From NCBI GenBank assembly GCA_016293645.1, contig JAEDDW010000002.1, positions 1-64,000 of the forward strand: a stretch of DNA of 64,000 nucleotides, given 5' to 3'. The notes below the pieces were generated by a model, which saw nothing but the letters and a program-made list of their open reading frames with translations, was not told where the DNA came from and did not search any database. Numbering within the stretch: the first letter of the stretch is position 1; every line of letters starts with the position of its first letter. Shown piece by piece: positions 9,201 through 17,834 of the stretch. Both the position numbers and the translations under genes were made by a program. This DNA comes from Treponema sp. (GTDB taxonomy: Bacteria; Spirochaetota; Spirochaetia; Treponematales; Treponemataceae).

Positions 9201-10802
9201 AGTGAAATGGCAAACATGGAACTTGTTCAGCTTACATCTTTCGGTTGTGGTCTTGATGCCGTAACAGCAGATCAGGTTGACGAAATCATGAAGGCAAAGA
9301 GCCGCATGTATACCCTCATCAAGATCGATGAAGGTTCCAATCTTGGTGCCGTGCGCATACGTATCCGTTCCCTCATTGCCGCTGTGAAGGCACGTGAGAG
9401 AAACAGAGTCAAGCTCACTGTAAAGTCTGCCGCATACAGACGCCAGGTTTTCACAAAGGAAATGAAGTACAAGCACACGATCCTTGCGCCTCAGATGAGT
9501 CCTATTCACTTCAAGCTTGTTCAGCAGGCATTCAGATGTTCTGGATATGACTTCGTTATTCTTGATGCCGTTGACCCGATGGCAGTGGAAACAGGACTCA
9601 AGTATGTAAACAACGATGCCTGCTATCCGTCAATTCTTGTTGCGGGGCAGATGATCGCGGCCCTCCAGAGTGGAAAATACGATGTGAACAAGACCAGTCT
9701 CATGGTTACACAGACAGGTGGTGGCTGCCGCGCTACTAACTACATTGGATTCATCCGTCGTGCTCTTGCTGATGCCGGCCTTTCACAGGTTCCTGTAATC
9801 TCATTGAGTGCCCAGGCTTTTGAAAGCAATCCAGGATTCAAGATTACTCCGGGCCTCATGATACGTGCCATGAGATCACTTGTCCTTGGAGACCTTCTCA
9901 TGAGGGTTCTCTATAGAACCCGTCCTTATGAAAAAGTTCCGGGAAGCGCAAACGCACTTTATGAAAAATGGAATGCAAAATGTGAACTTGGACTCAAGTC
10001 TTTGTCTGAATTCAAATTCCGCCGTCTGATAAAGGGAATCGTACGCGATTTTGACAATCTTCCTCTTCTTCCTGTGAAGAAGCCTCGTGTCGGCGTTGTC
10101 GGTGAGATTCTTGTCAAATTCCATCCGACTGCAAACAACGACATCGTCAACGTCATTGAACGCGAAGGTGCTGAATGTGTGATGCCAGACCTCATGGACT
10201 TCTTCTTCTATACATTCTCAACGGGTATCTTCCGCCATCAGGAACTTGCATTCCCTAAGAAGACTGAGAAGAATGCACGCCGTCTTGTATCTCTTCTTGA
10301 ACTTTTCCGAGGATACATGAAAAAGCAGCTCAGAAAGAGCCGCCGCTTTGATGCACCTAATCTGATCTATGACATGATGAAGGGTGTCGATGACATTGTT
10401 CAGCTTGGAAACATTACCGGTGAAGGCTGGTTCCTTACTGCGGAAATGGTAGAGCTCATACACAGCGGCGCACCAAGCATCGCCTGTGTCCAGCCGTTTG
10501 CTTGTCTTCCTAACCATGTAACCGGAAAGGGTATGATAAAGGAATTGCGCCGCCGCTATCCGGAAGCAAATATTTCTGCCGTTGACTATGATCCGGGTTC
10601 AAGTGAAGTCAACCAGTTGAACCGCCTCAAGCTGTTGCTTTCAAATGCACCTGCTGGAAATCATCCGGATGAGAAGGACGACGGAATGATACACGGACCT
10701 GACAAATCTGTTGTCAAACCGGAAATTCAGCTTGCAGAAGGGGCTGCCCAGTTTGTTGATCCGGAGCCTGTTGCCATGAAGGATGCTCCTGTAAGTAACT
10801 AA
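6219..10802 (+). CDS. Giant BadF/HgdC-type acyl-CoA dehydratase activase with double ASKHA ATPase
   Basis: A 1527-residue fused protein of the 2-hydroxyacyl-CoA dehydratase activator (BadF/BadG/BcrA/BcrD ATPase) superfamily. It has two ASKHA ATPase domains, starting at GIDVGSTTVK (about 22) and GLDAGSTTTK (about 356). Each carries the two cysteine motifs that hold a dimer-bridging 4Fe-4S cluster: TCAGGTGAF with ARCGVF, and ACSAGCGSF with TRCTVF. A further Cys group, RCGKCSNNC, lies near 653. A DUF2229-like and HgdB-like region completes the protein. Family members use ATP to inject low-potential electrons into an acceptor. No HgdA/HgdB-type dehydratase subunits lie next to it, so the electron acceptor is unknown. 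AAAGGAATAATC precedes the ATG. Confidence 0.88.
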   Translation: MENNSLGNITSLKPVVKPIRMGIDVGSTTVKVVALGDNDELLYGAYERHRADIRNTIIAVVNKAFDTLEGILPAKENQTISVKVTGSGGLSVSQWLNIPFIQEVVAATTAVRKIIPQTDVVIELGGEDAKITYFKGGVEQRMNGTCAGGTGAFIDQMAALLETDASGLNELARGATTIYPIAARCGVFAKTDVQPLINEGARREDIAASIFQAVVSQTISGLACGKPIRGHVAFLGGPLHFLDQLRERFVVTLKLKEDEQIVPDNSQLFVASGAAYSAEREIKWINAKGEDAPVAFPTIKEFRASLTNLVGAEMQEVQRLEPLFTSQAELDEFNQRHSTEKALVGELDKTEGPVFLGLDAGSTTTKAVLTDTKGRILWRFYDVNAGNPVDLAVKVLKKLYSILPEKCYIARAVSTGYGEALFQAALGVDAGEVETITHYRAADFFVPGVEFLLDIGGQDMKCLRMKDGAIVSIQLNEACSAGCGSFLDNFARTMGMSVQEFSKIALMAKKPVDLGTRCTVFMNSRVKQAQKEGAEVADISAGLSYSVIKNALFKVIKLRRASEIGTKVVVQGGTFFNDAVLRAFEKIAGVNVYRPDVAGLMGAYGSALIAQDQWEDLRRPKPDDPDQTPKFVKSNIATVDQLENFKVELELKRCGKCSNNCLLTINTFIAGDERRKFITGNRCERGADIEEYSADKAKLVDASNKANTVSGDDNEKLPNLFEWKYKRLFSYVPLKSENAPMGDVGIPRVLNMYENYPLWFTFFTKLGFRVRLSPRSSRAIYEKGLETIPSESVCYPGKISHGHVESLLQQGVKFIFYPCVPYEKQEDPGAGNHYNCPIVTSYPEVLRNNVDQLRQDESIFFMNPFLPIYDKDRLAVRLYEEMSKKFPKLTKKQITEAVEEAWAEQEKFKKEVQEKGEEALEETITKGGNGIVLAGRPYHLDPEINHGIPEMINGLGMAVFTEDSVAHLGSIERPLRIIDQWSYHNRLYRAGAFVSEMANMELVQLTSFGCGLDAVTADQVDEIMKAKSRMYTLIKIDEGSNLGAVRIRIRSLIAAVKARERNRVKLTVKSAAYRRQVFTKEMKYKHTILAPQMSPIHFKLVQQAFRCSGYDFVILDAVDPMAVETGLKYVNNDACYPSILVAGQMIAALQSGKYDVNKTSLMVTQTGGGCRATNYIGFIRRALADAGLSQVPVISLSAQAFESNPGFKITPGLMIRAMRSLVLGDLLMRVLYRTRPYEKVPGSANALYEKWNAKCELGLKSLSEFKFRRLIKGIVRDFDNLPLLPVKKPRVGVVGEILVKFHPTANNDIVNVIEREGAECVMPDLMDFFFYTFSTGIFRHQELAFPKKTEKNARRLVSLLELFRGYMKKQLRKSRRFDAPNLIYDMMKGVDDIVQLGNITGEGWFLTAEMVELIHSGAPSIACVQPFACLPNHVTGKGMIKELRRRYPEANISAVDYDPGSSEVNQLNRLKLLLSNAPAGNHPDEKDDGMIHGPDKSVVKPEIQLAEGAAQFVDPEPVAMKDAPVSN

Positions 10803-10828
10803 AATACTATTTGTGGTGTTATATTGAT

Positions 10829-12217
10829 ATGAAGAAGATTATTTCAAAATTGATTCTTGCTGCCGCTGCCTGGTTCGCCTTTGCGGACTATAACAGTCTC
10901 AATATTCCGGATTCAGCTGAAATACGCCGTACTATTGTCGACAGCTGGCTTACTCCTGATCTTGAGACTCTTCGCGGTTACAAGGAACAGTTCAAGGATA
11001 ACAGAATCGGAACCACATTCCAGATACGTCTAGAGGAAGATGATGATGAATTCTGTGTCATTGTTGCTCCGCGTTCTGAAATTGACATCAATATGATCAA
11101 CGGCGACAGTGTGAAAAAAGTACGTGCCGCTGTGTATCCAAAGGGGGCTGCCGGCAGCTGGATTTTGTTCCGCAGCAAGAACAAGGGACAGCCTGTACGT
11201 ATTCAGTATTTCTTCAACCAGGATGCTGATGTTTATGTTCAGTTCCGTCCTGAAGGTAGAAAAACTTTTGCCGATCTTGTGGTATGTGATTCCTACGCAG
11301 CCAGATCAGTTCTGGTTGGAGTTCCTTTTGAAAAGCTTTATACATCTTCTTTTGAGACAGTAAAAAAATGGACTGAAAAATCCCTTCCGTGGGACAAGGT
11401 CACCGTTGTCAGAAACCAGTATCCAAACAATATGGTCATGGCTGGAACGATTCTGAGCAACCTTGATACTTTTACTTTTGCCGATGATGCATGCTATGAC
11501 GAACATGGAAAACTTAAATCCATATTCACAGGAAAAGATGTCTGCATCCGTGATGACGAAGGAAACATCATTTCTGCGGAAGATCTGAAAAAACGACATT
11601 TCCTTTCTGGGGCCGGTTTTGTAAAGTGGGTCATCGACGGAATCGTTGAACCTTACAGAGGCTACGGAACTGAAATAGATTTCCTTACACAGCCTACCCT
11701 GGAATTTAATTCTGTCGGCAAGAACGGAGTCATCTCGCAGCAGTGGAATCTTACCTTCTCCCTTGACTGGTGCAGAAATCTTGCAACCCAGGCTTATGCC
11801 ATAAGATCAAGCAGGGAAGGTGACTACAGGTCAGCCGGCCTTGATGTCAACTACGATTATTTTGCAGAAGAAATTGTCAACGGTCAGCTTGTCAATTCCG
11901 CAGGTTATATAAGGAATACAGGTTACAATGTTTCCAGGATCAAATCTCTGCTCTATGTCCTTGCCGTCACTGAACCTGACTGGTTCTATCTTGGTGCAAT
12001 GAGACAGGGATCATCGATCAGGCCAGATGAACTTGTTTTCAATAACTGTGTCTTGTTCTTCCCTTATTTCGATAAAAATGGAAAATTCGGATGTTTCATT
12101 TTTGAACAGGGGGAGGAAATTACGCTGGACAAGTTCATTGAAAAATATAATGGCTCTTATGTACATCTTGAAAGAGTGAAGTCAACAGAGGCATTCTTCC
12201 CATATGAAAAGAAATGA
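10829..12217 (+). CDS. Secreted protein of unknown function, first gene of the TonB envelope operon
   Basis: A 462-residue protein with a signal peptide (MKKIISKLILAAAAWFAFA). I recognise no domain. The mature part is rich in short beta-type stretches and has no transmembrane segment after the signal, suggesting a periplasmic or outer-membrane-associated protein. I start at ATG 10829; the longer frame from TTG 10811 would put extra residues before the signal peptide. It follows the activase gene by 26 bp and overlaps the TPR gene by 14 bp. This ties it to the downstream TPR, barrel, ExbB, ExbD and TonB genes as one transcription unit. Confidence 0.7.
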   Translation: MKKIISKLILAAAAWFAFADYNSLNIPDSAEIRRTIVDSWLTPDLETLRGYKEQFKDNRIGTTFQIRLEEDDDEFCVIVAPRSEIDINMINGDSVKKVRAAVYPKGAAGSWILFRSKNKGQPVRIQYFFNQDADVYVQFRPEGRKTFADLVVCDSYAARSVLVGVPFEKLYTSSFETVKKWTEKSLPWDKVTVVRNQYPNNMVMAGTILSNLDTFTFADDACYDEHGKLKSIFTGKDVCIRDDEGNIISAEDLKKRHFLSGAGFVKWVIDGIVEPYRGYGTEIDFLTQPTLEFNSVGKNGVISQQWNLTFSLDWCRNLATQAYAIRSSREGDYRSAGLDVNYDYFAEEIVNGQLVNSAGYIRNTGYNVSRIKSLLYVLAVTEPDWFYLGAMRQGSSIRPDELVFNNCVLFFPYFDKNGKFGCFIFEQGEEITLDKFIEKYNGSYVHLERVKSTEAFFPYEKK

Positions 12218-15125
12218 AACTAAGAAGAAAGCAGTCGCTTTTTTTTCTGTACTGATATCATCCTGTCTGCTTTTTGCGCTTCCTGCTGTTTCTGACGCAA
12301 GTGATTCTCGCCTTTATTCCGAGATCGTTTCTGCGTATTCCGGAGCGGCCTATCCGTCTGTTGTTGAATATGCAGATGAACTTGAAAAAAACTATCCTGA
12401 ATCCATGTATCTGGACAAGTCCCTTATCTACAAGGGTGAAAGTCTTTTTCTTCTTGGTCGTCATAAGGATGCGGAAAATGTTCTTCTGGAAGCTTCCTCG
12501 AAGGATGATCCTGACATCAAGGTTCAGTCTTTGTATTGGCTTGGTAGATCCAGACTTGCCATGTCAAAAAACAATGAGGCGCTGGATTCTTTTTTCAAGT
12601 GCTGTCAGATTTCAAAATTCAACCGCATTTCTAAAAAATCTGAGAATTACTACAATCTGTCCCTTTATTATGCCGGCGAAACTTATTTTGCCCAGGAAGA
12701 CTATAAAAATGCGATTCCTGTTTTTGAATCCATAGTTTCAAGAGGTGACGACTATCAGGTTTCCCTTTATTGTGATTCCTTCATCATGCTTTTTGAATGC
12801 TATTTGAATGTAGAAAAATATTCTAACCTTGTGGCTCTTTACAGAAAGACTCCGGAATCAGAAAATCCTCAGCTTCTTGAAATGTACTACAGGCTGACGT
12901 TGCTTGCAGCCAAAGCATATGAAAATCTTGGACAGTATGAAAATTCCTGGAACTGCTGCATCAAGGCTTTTGATTCTTCAGATGCCGGAATTTCTTCCGA
13001 GGCTCTTAGAATTGCCTATAGAATTTCCGAGCCTTACGAAAAGGAAACAAAAAAAAGTACGTCATCCGTTTTTGAAAGCAATGCGGACAGGCTGAACTCA
13101 AATCCTGCTCTCATGGCTGAGTTCTGGACCCGTCTTGCTACTGATGAATTCGAAAAAGGAAATTTCGAAAAAGCCGGAAATTATTTTTCAAAGGCTGAAG
13201 AATTTGATGATGAAAAAAAATATTCTTCCCTCATAGCCCTCTACAGGGGACGTATGGAAGGCAATACTCTTGAACTTGTCAATACACTTGATGAAAGCAA
13301 TGAGTTCTATACTGACTACGAAACCGCCTTTGCCGAACAGTATGCTGCGATCGAAGCCTGGGATCTATGTTACATCCATGCAAAGAAATCCTATGAAAGT
13401 ATCGATATCCTCAGGCATTCCAGGGAGCTTTCCCTCAAGGCATCCTATTATTATGCTCTTGCATTGTTTGCCCTGGGCAAGACTGGTGAATCAGTAAGCA
13501 TAATCGAGAACGGAAAGACAGTCTGCCGGAATGAAGATTCATTTTATGTTCCTTTCCAGAAATTACTTGCAAGATGCTATTCCGCAATCGGAAAGGAAGG
13601 CGAGGCTCTTGCAATCTATTCTGCCTTGGACAGCCGAAACAACCTCAATGGTCCGGAAAAGGCAGACTATGCGAATCTGCTTTTTTCATGCGGCTATCTT
13701 TCTTCCGCAAGAAAAGTCGGTATGGCATCGTTGACACCTGAAGGTGACTACATTGCCGCTTTGTCCAATTTCAATCTCAAGAACTGGAATGATGCTGAGA
13801 AGCTTTTCTCCAGATATCTTTCATCAAAACCAAAGAGAAATGCGGATTTTGCGCTCTTCTATCTTGGGTATTGCCAGTACAGACTGGGAAAAAAATCCGC
13901 TTATGAAAATCTGGTTTCTTTCCTGGAAAAATATCCGTCGCACCGGTTGTGCTACAACGCATGTATCGTAAGCGCCAATGCCGCCCTTTCTGATGGTGAA
14001 TTTGAAATAGCCACGGCACAGGCCCAGAAAGCAGTTTCGTATTCCGGTAATCAGAGTGAAAAAGAAAATGCGGTGCTTCTTGTTGCATCAATTTATGCTG
14101 ACAATGGGAAGCTGGATTCCGCTCTTGAGACCCTTTCTCCTTTTGTAAAGGAAAAGTCTGAATTCGGAGTTCGGGCTAGATATCAGTCTGCCTTGCTTTA
14201 TGCGGGAGCCGGCAGACCATCTGAGGCTGACAGACTCTTCTCGGAGATCATCTCAAAATTCCCTGATTCTGAATATGCGGAAGAAAGTTGCTACAACAGG
14301 GGTGAAATATTCTATTCTGCAGAAAAATATTCAGTTGCCCTTTCAAGATTTTCTGAATATCTTCAGAAATTTCCTAAGGGAAAATTCAGCGAGAGCGCGC
14401 TTTACTATTGTGGAAACTGCCATAGAAAAATGGACAATCCACAGAAGGCAGCCCTTCAGTTTGAAATACTGCTTCTTGATTATCCTGAATCAACCTATGC
14501 CTATTCAAGCTGCAGGAATCTTGTCTCGTCGTACACAGATTTGAAGAACTATGTCAAAGCTGCGGATTACGCAAAAAAAATGCTGTCCCTTGCACAGACA
14601 GAAGATCAGCGTGCGGATGCAAAAAAAGAAATCTCACGTCTGACTAAATTCATTTCTGGCGGAGACTCAAGGCTTGTTGTACTTACTGAAAGATATGAAA
14701 GTGAAGGTGGTTCAGCGACAAGAGACGGAAGAATTGCCGGTACTGAGCTTGCGGAGTATCTTTGGAGTGATGAATCTAAAAAAGATGAGGCAATCGAACT
14801 TGCCGAGAAACTTTTTTCAATCCAGTCCAAAGATAAAAACCTGGATCTTGAATGTGCCTATGCTGCGAGATGTGCTGTAATACTTGCCCAGTCGGAAAGA
14901 CTTGCCAACGAAAACAATGCATCTGCTTCCATCTATTTGACGGCTGCAAGATATGCAAGAAAAGCAGGTCTTGCTGAGGTTGCTGCCCGTGCCCTTTATG
15001 GTGCTGCCGAAGCTTTTGACGCAGCAGGTAAAAAAGGCGATGCCAAGGTAACTGTTGAAAATTTGATTGAGCTGTATCCGGAAAGTTCCTATGCAAGAAA
15101 CTCCGTAAAACTTTTGGAAAGGTAA
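12204..15125 (+). CDS. Large exported tetratricopeptide-repeat protein
   Basis: A 973-residue protein with an N-terminal signal or anchor (about 10-30). Almost the whole length is TPR-like helical hairpins, for example AENVLLEASSKDDPDIKVQS, SEYAEESCYNRGEIFYSAEK and STYAYSSCRNLVSSYTDLKN. The repeats resemble those of YbgF/BamD-type periplasmic proteins (tolerated pattern A..Y..GE.....Y..A...F......P.S). It overlaps the preceding gene and is followed 3 bp later by the predicted barrel gene. It is probably a periplasmic scaffold for the TonB module. The exact role is unknown. Confidence 0.8.
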   Translation: MKRNETKKKAVAFFSVLISSCLLFALPAVSDASDSRLYSEIVSAYSGAAYPSVVEYADELEKNYPESMYLDKSLIYKGESLFLLGRHKDAENVLLEASSKDDPDIKVQSLYWLGRSRLAMSKNNEALDSFFKCCQISKFNRISKKSENYYNLSLYYAGETYFAQEDYKNAIPVFESIVSRGDDYQVSLYCDSFIMLFECYLNVEKYSNLVALYRKTPESENPQLLEMYYRLTLLAAKAYENLGQYENSWNCCIKAFDSSDAGISSEALRIAYRISEPYEKETKKSTSSVFESNADRLNSNPALMAEFWTRLATDEFEKGNFEKAGNYFSKAEEFDDEKKYSSLIALYRGRMEGNTLELVNTLDESNEFYTDYETAFAEQYAAIEAWDLCYIHAKKSYESIDILRHSRELSLKASYYYALALFALGKTGESVSIIENGKTVCRNEDSFYVPFQKLLARCYSAIGKEGEALAIYSALDSRNNLNGPEKADYANLLFSCGYLSSARKVGMASLTPEGDYIAALSNFNLKNWNDAEKLFSRYLSSKPKRNADFALFYLGYCQYRLGKKSAYENLVSFLEKYPSHRLCYNACIVSANAALSDGEFEIATAQAQKAVSYSGNQSEKENAVLLVASIYADNGKLDSALETLSPFVKEKSEFGVRARYQSALLYAGAGRPSEADRLFSEIISKFPDSEYAEESCYNRGEIFYSAEKYSVALSRFSEYLQKFPKGKFSESALYYCGNCHRKMDNPQKAALQFEILLLDYPESTYAYSSCRNLVSSYTDLKNYVKAADYAKKMLSLAQTEDQRADAKKEISRLTKFISGGDSRLVVLTERYESEGGSATRDGRIAGTELAEYLWSDESKKDEAIELAEKLFSIQSKDKNLDLECAYAARCAVILAQSERLANENNASASIYLTAARYARKAGLAEVAARALYGAAEAFDAAGKKGDAKVTVENLIELYPESSYARNSVKLLER

Positions 15126-15128
15126 AAT

Positions 15129-16775
15129 ATGAAAAGAAATCTGATTTTGGTTATTGCGTGGCTTGGTTTTGTTGCCTATGCCCAGAATTCTGAAGAAGAA
15201 CAGATTCAGCTTCCGGAACTGACAACTACTGTTTCCGGTGATACTGTTGTTGCAGGTAAAGATGCTGTTCCTGACTTCTCCAAGGTCGTTCCTTCCGCAG
15301 GTGAGGAAAAGAACATAATGCCAAGGCTTCCCGGAGAAAGAATTTCTGGGGAAGACGGTGATGGTGAACCTGAAGCTTCATTCCTTGCCGGTGAGCATAA
15401 AAATGTTTATGCACAGGGACTTGTCGGTGGAGGCTTCCCAGGTGATTTCATAGGAGATTTCTCCGTTTACAAGGCATCTGAGACAGATCCTTTCAGAATT
15501 GAATTCTCCCATTTCAGCAGAAACGGTTATGGTAAAAATCCTGCCGGAAAGGGATATTTTGACAATGGAACCAAACTCTATGCAGAAAAAACATTCCAGG
15601 CCATTTCATCTGATTTTACAGTAAGCGGAAAATATGACAGGTCAGGAACAGGTCTTCAGGAAAGAAGCAGCTGCTTCTATGACATGAATTCACAGAAAGT
15701 TTGCGGCAATCTGATTTTTGATCATGTGTTTTCTGACACCGGGTTTGAGTTCTACTCGGAATCAGAATGTTACTGGTTCAACAGATATACGGGAATCAAT
15801 AATGAAGGTAAATACCTCAAGCAGGAACAGGACATCGATGTAATCCATATGGATCCTGGTTTTGTTTTCTCGTGGTACAATCAGGGGTTTTCTGCTGCCT
15901 TTGAATGCAATTTCCAGATTGAATCAATTCTTGGCTCTCTGGAAATGGTTGATACAAAAAGGATTTTCCGTGTTGACGGCGCACTGGTTACTGGTTTTGA
16001 AAATGATATTGTCACTGCTTTTGCACAGGGTGGAATCGCAGGTGGAAATAAAATCGGAGACGGCAGATCCATAGTTCCGTCTTTCAGTACTGGTGCGGAA
16101 GTACGCGTTAAATTCGGAGAGGCTGAAAGAAACTTTGTCATTGGTCTCAATGGCGGACTTCGTTCAAAACACGAGGAACTTTCAGTGCTGGAAAGAACCT
16201 ACAAGTTTGCCCAGCTCACAACCCTTACTGATGAAACTTCAGATTGGTTTGTGAATTCAAAAATTGTCATCCCGATGTTTGAAACTGTTTCCCTCAATGG
16301 AAATGTTGAGTTCAAGAAAACTGCCTTTGACAATGGCGTGTGGGAAGCTGCCTATTCTTCACGAAAGGAATGCGGTCTTTATGGAATCGCACCGGTTGAC
16401 AGAACATTGCTTACGACAGATGCAGGACTTTCCTTCAAGATGGGTGTTTTCACCATGCGTGGCGGATGGCGTGCCCATTGGAAACATGTTCCTTCAAATG
16501 AATATGAGCATACTGTTGAAACATCCATCTCATATGACAGCGAGAATGAGAAGTGGGGATTTTCTGCAGGCGCTGTTGAATCGATTGATGATTCAAGCGA
16601 CAAATGTCCAAACATCAAGGGAAGCATCTATTGCAACGTAAAAAACGTAATGAAGCTTTCTCTTGAAATCGATGATGCCGTTAAGCTTATTTCGCGCAAA
16701 GAAAGAAAATATGTTGATTCGGAATATCTTGTGAGAGCGGGAAGTGTAACCTTCCTTGCTAAATTTTTCTTTTAA
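15129..16775 (+). CDS. Predicted outer-membrane beta-barrel protein
   Basis: A 548-residue protein with a signal peptide (MKRNLILVIAWLGFVAYA). Long runs of alternating polar and aromatic residues follow (for example FRIEFSHFSRNGYGKN and KWGFSAGAVESIDD), and the protein ends with a terminal phenylalanine (LAKFFF), as in Gram-negative outer-membrane proteins. About 100 N-terminal residues rich in Glu, Pro and Gly precede the barrel and may include a TonB-contact segment, though I see no clear TonB box. It sits between the TPR gene and exbB, so it is the natural candidate for the partner energised by this TonB system. The substrate is unknown. Confidence 0.6.
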   Translation: MKRNLILVIAWLGFVAYAQNSEEEQIQLPELTTTVSGDTVVAGKDAVPDFSKVVPSAGEEKNIMPRLPGERISGEDGDGEPEASFLAGEHKNVYAQGLVGGGFPGDFIGDFSVYKASETDPFRIEFSHFSRNGYGKNPAGKGYFDNGTKLYAEKTFQAISSDFTVSGKYDRSGTGLQERSSCFYDMNSQKVCGNLIFDHVFSDTGFEFYSESECYWFNRYTGINNEGKYLKQEQDIDVIHMDPGFVFSWYNQGFSAAFECNFQIESILGSLEMVDTKRIFRVDGALVTGFENDIVTAFAQGGIAGGNKIGDGRSIVPSFSTGAEVRVKFGEAERNFVIGLNGGLRSKHEELSVLERTYKFAQLTTLTDETSDWFVNSKIVIPMFETVSLNGNVEFKKTAFDNGVWEAAYSSRKECGLYGIAPVDRTLLTTDAGLSFKMGVFTMRGGWRAHWKHVPSNEYEHTVETSISYDSENEKWGFSAGAVESIDDSSDKCPNIKGSIYCNVKNVMKLSLEIDDAVKLISRKERKYVDSEYLVRAGSVTFLAKFFF

Positions 16776-16790
16776 TAACAGAGGTTATTT

Positions 16791-17402
16791 ATGTTTCAAA
16801 TTTTAAAGAACGGCGGAATCCTTATGGTTCCGATCATTGCTTGTGGGTTTATTGTTGTTTTCATCGTCATTGAGCGTCTCCACTATTTCTTCACAGTAAA
16901 AAAACGTGAGGAGACATTCTCTGATGATATTGATGCCGCAATCACAAAAGGTGATTATACGGTTGCTGAAAATCTCTGCAACAATGCCGCAACTCCATGT
17001 GCCTTTGTCGTTAAGGATGCCATCAACTGCCGTGGTCTTGATGAGCAGGATCTTAAGGAATATGTTCAGACAAAAATGGATCTTGCCGTTCCAAAATTCG
17101 AACATCTGCTTTCAGCCTTGGGAACAATTTCCAATGTTGCGACCCTTCTCGGTCTTCTCGGTACAGTTACCGGAAACATCAAGGCATTCGGTGTTCTTGG
17201 TAACGGCGGAACTATGGGAGATCCAGCTTTGCTTGCCTCATCAATCGGAGAGGCTCTCGTAACTACAGTTGCAGGCCTTATCGTTGCTATTCCTGCAATT
17301 ATTTTCCACAGCTACTTCAATTCTCTGGTAAACCACAGCATCAAAAGCATGGAACTTACGGTGACAAGAGTCATGTTCAGACTTACAGGAAAGAATCTGT
17401 AG
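16791..17402 (+). CDS. exbB: ExbB/TolQ/MotA-family proton channel protein
   Basis: A 203-residue inner-membrane protein with three transmembrane segments: ILMVPIIACGFIVVFIVIE (about 10-28), the LGTISNVATLLGLLGTVTGNI segment, and ALVTTVAGLIVAIPAIIF. The conserved LLGLLGTVTG and EALVTTVAGLIVAIPA motifs are diagnostic of the ExbB/TolQ family. With ExbD it forms the proton-driven motor that energises the TonB-like protein. CAGAGG precedes the ATG, and exbD starts 15 bp downstream. TolQ is an alternative name, but no Pal or TolB gene is adjacent, which favours ExbB. Confidence 0.92.
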   Translation: MFQILKNGGILMVPIIACGFIVVFIVIERLHYFFTVKKREETFSDDIDAAITKGDYTVAENLCNNAATPCAFVVKDAINCRGLDEQDLKEYVQTKMDLAVPKFEHLLSALGTISNVATLLGLLGTVTGNIKAFGVLGNGGTMGDPALLASSIGEALVTTVAGLIVAIPAIIFHSYFNSLVNHSIKSMELTVTRVMFRLTGKNL

Positions 17403-17417
17403 GATCGGGAGAACGCT

Positions 17418-17834
17418 ATGAAAGTATCTTCGAGAAACGGAAGAAAATCCGTCGGTGGTGTTGACCTTTCACCGATGCTTGATGTCATATTTCAGCTTAT
17501 TCTCTTTTTCCTTGTTTCGACAACTTTTTCCGTGCTTCCGGCCATTGATGTCAAACTGCCTGAAAGTTCCACGTCAAAAGGAGTCGAGACCAGCAGCATA
17601 ACAATTACTGCCCAGGAAGACGGAACTTTGTGGTTCAATGAAGAAAAGGTTTCAATGGATCAGCTTCAGAAAAAACTCAAAAGCTTTGATACAGGTGATG
17701 TACCAAGAACTGAATTCCCGGTTTCATTATCTGCTGACAGCAAGGTGACAAATGGAAAAATCGTTGCTCTTTTTGACGTCATCAGATTCAGCGGGTTCAG
17801 CAGTGTAAGCCTCCGCACTACAGGTAAAAAATGA
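17418..17834 (+). CDS. exbD: ExbD/TolR-family energy-transduction protein
   Basis: A 138-residue protein with a short cytoplasmic N-terminus, one transmembrane helix (about 20-42) and a periplasmic domain. The helix contains DLSPMLDVIFQLILFFLV, with the essential membrane aspartate of the ExbD/TolR family. It couples proton flow to conformational change in TonB. The stop overlaps the start of the TonB-like gene (ATGA), so the two are translationally coupled. Confidence 0.92.
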   Translation: MKVSSRNGRKSVGGVDLSPMLDVIFQLILFFLVSTTFSVLPAIDVKLPESSTSKGVETSSITITAQEDGTLWFNEEKVSMDQLQKKLKSFDTGDVPRTEFPVSLSADSKVTNGKIVALFDVIRFSGFSSVSLRTTGKK

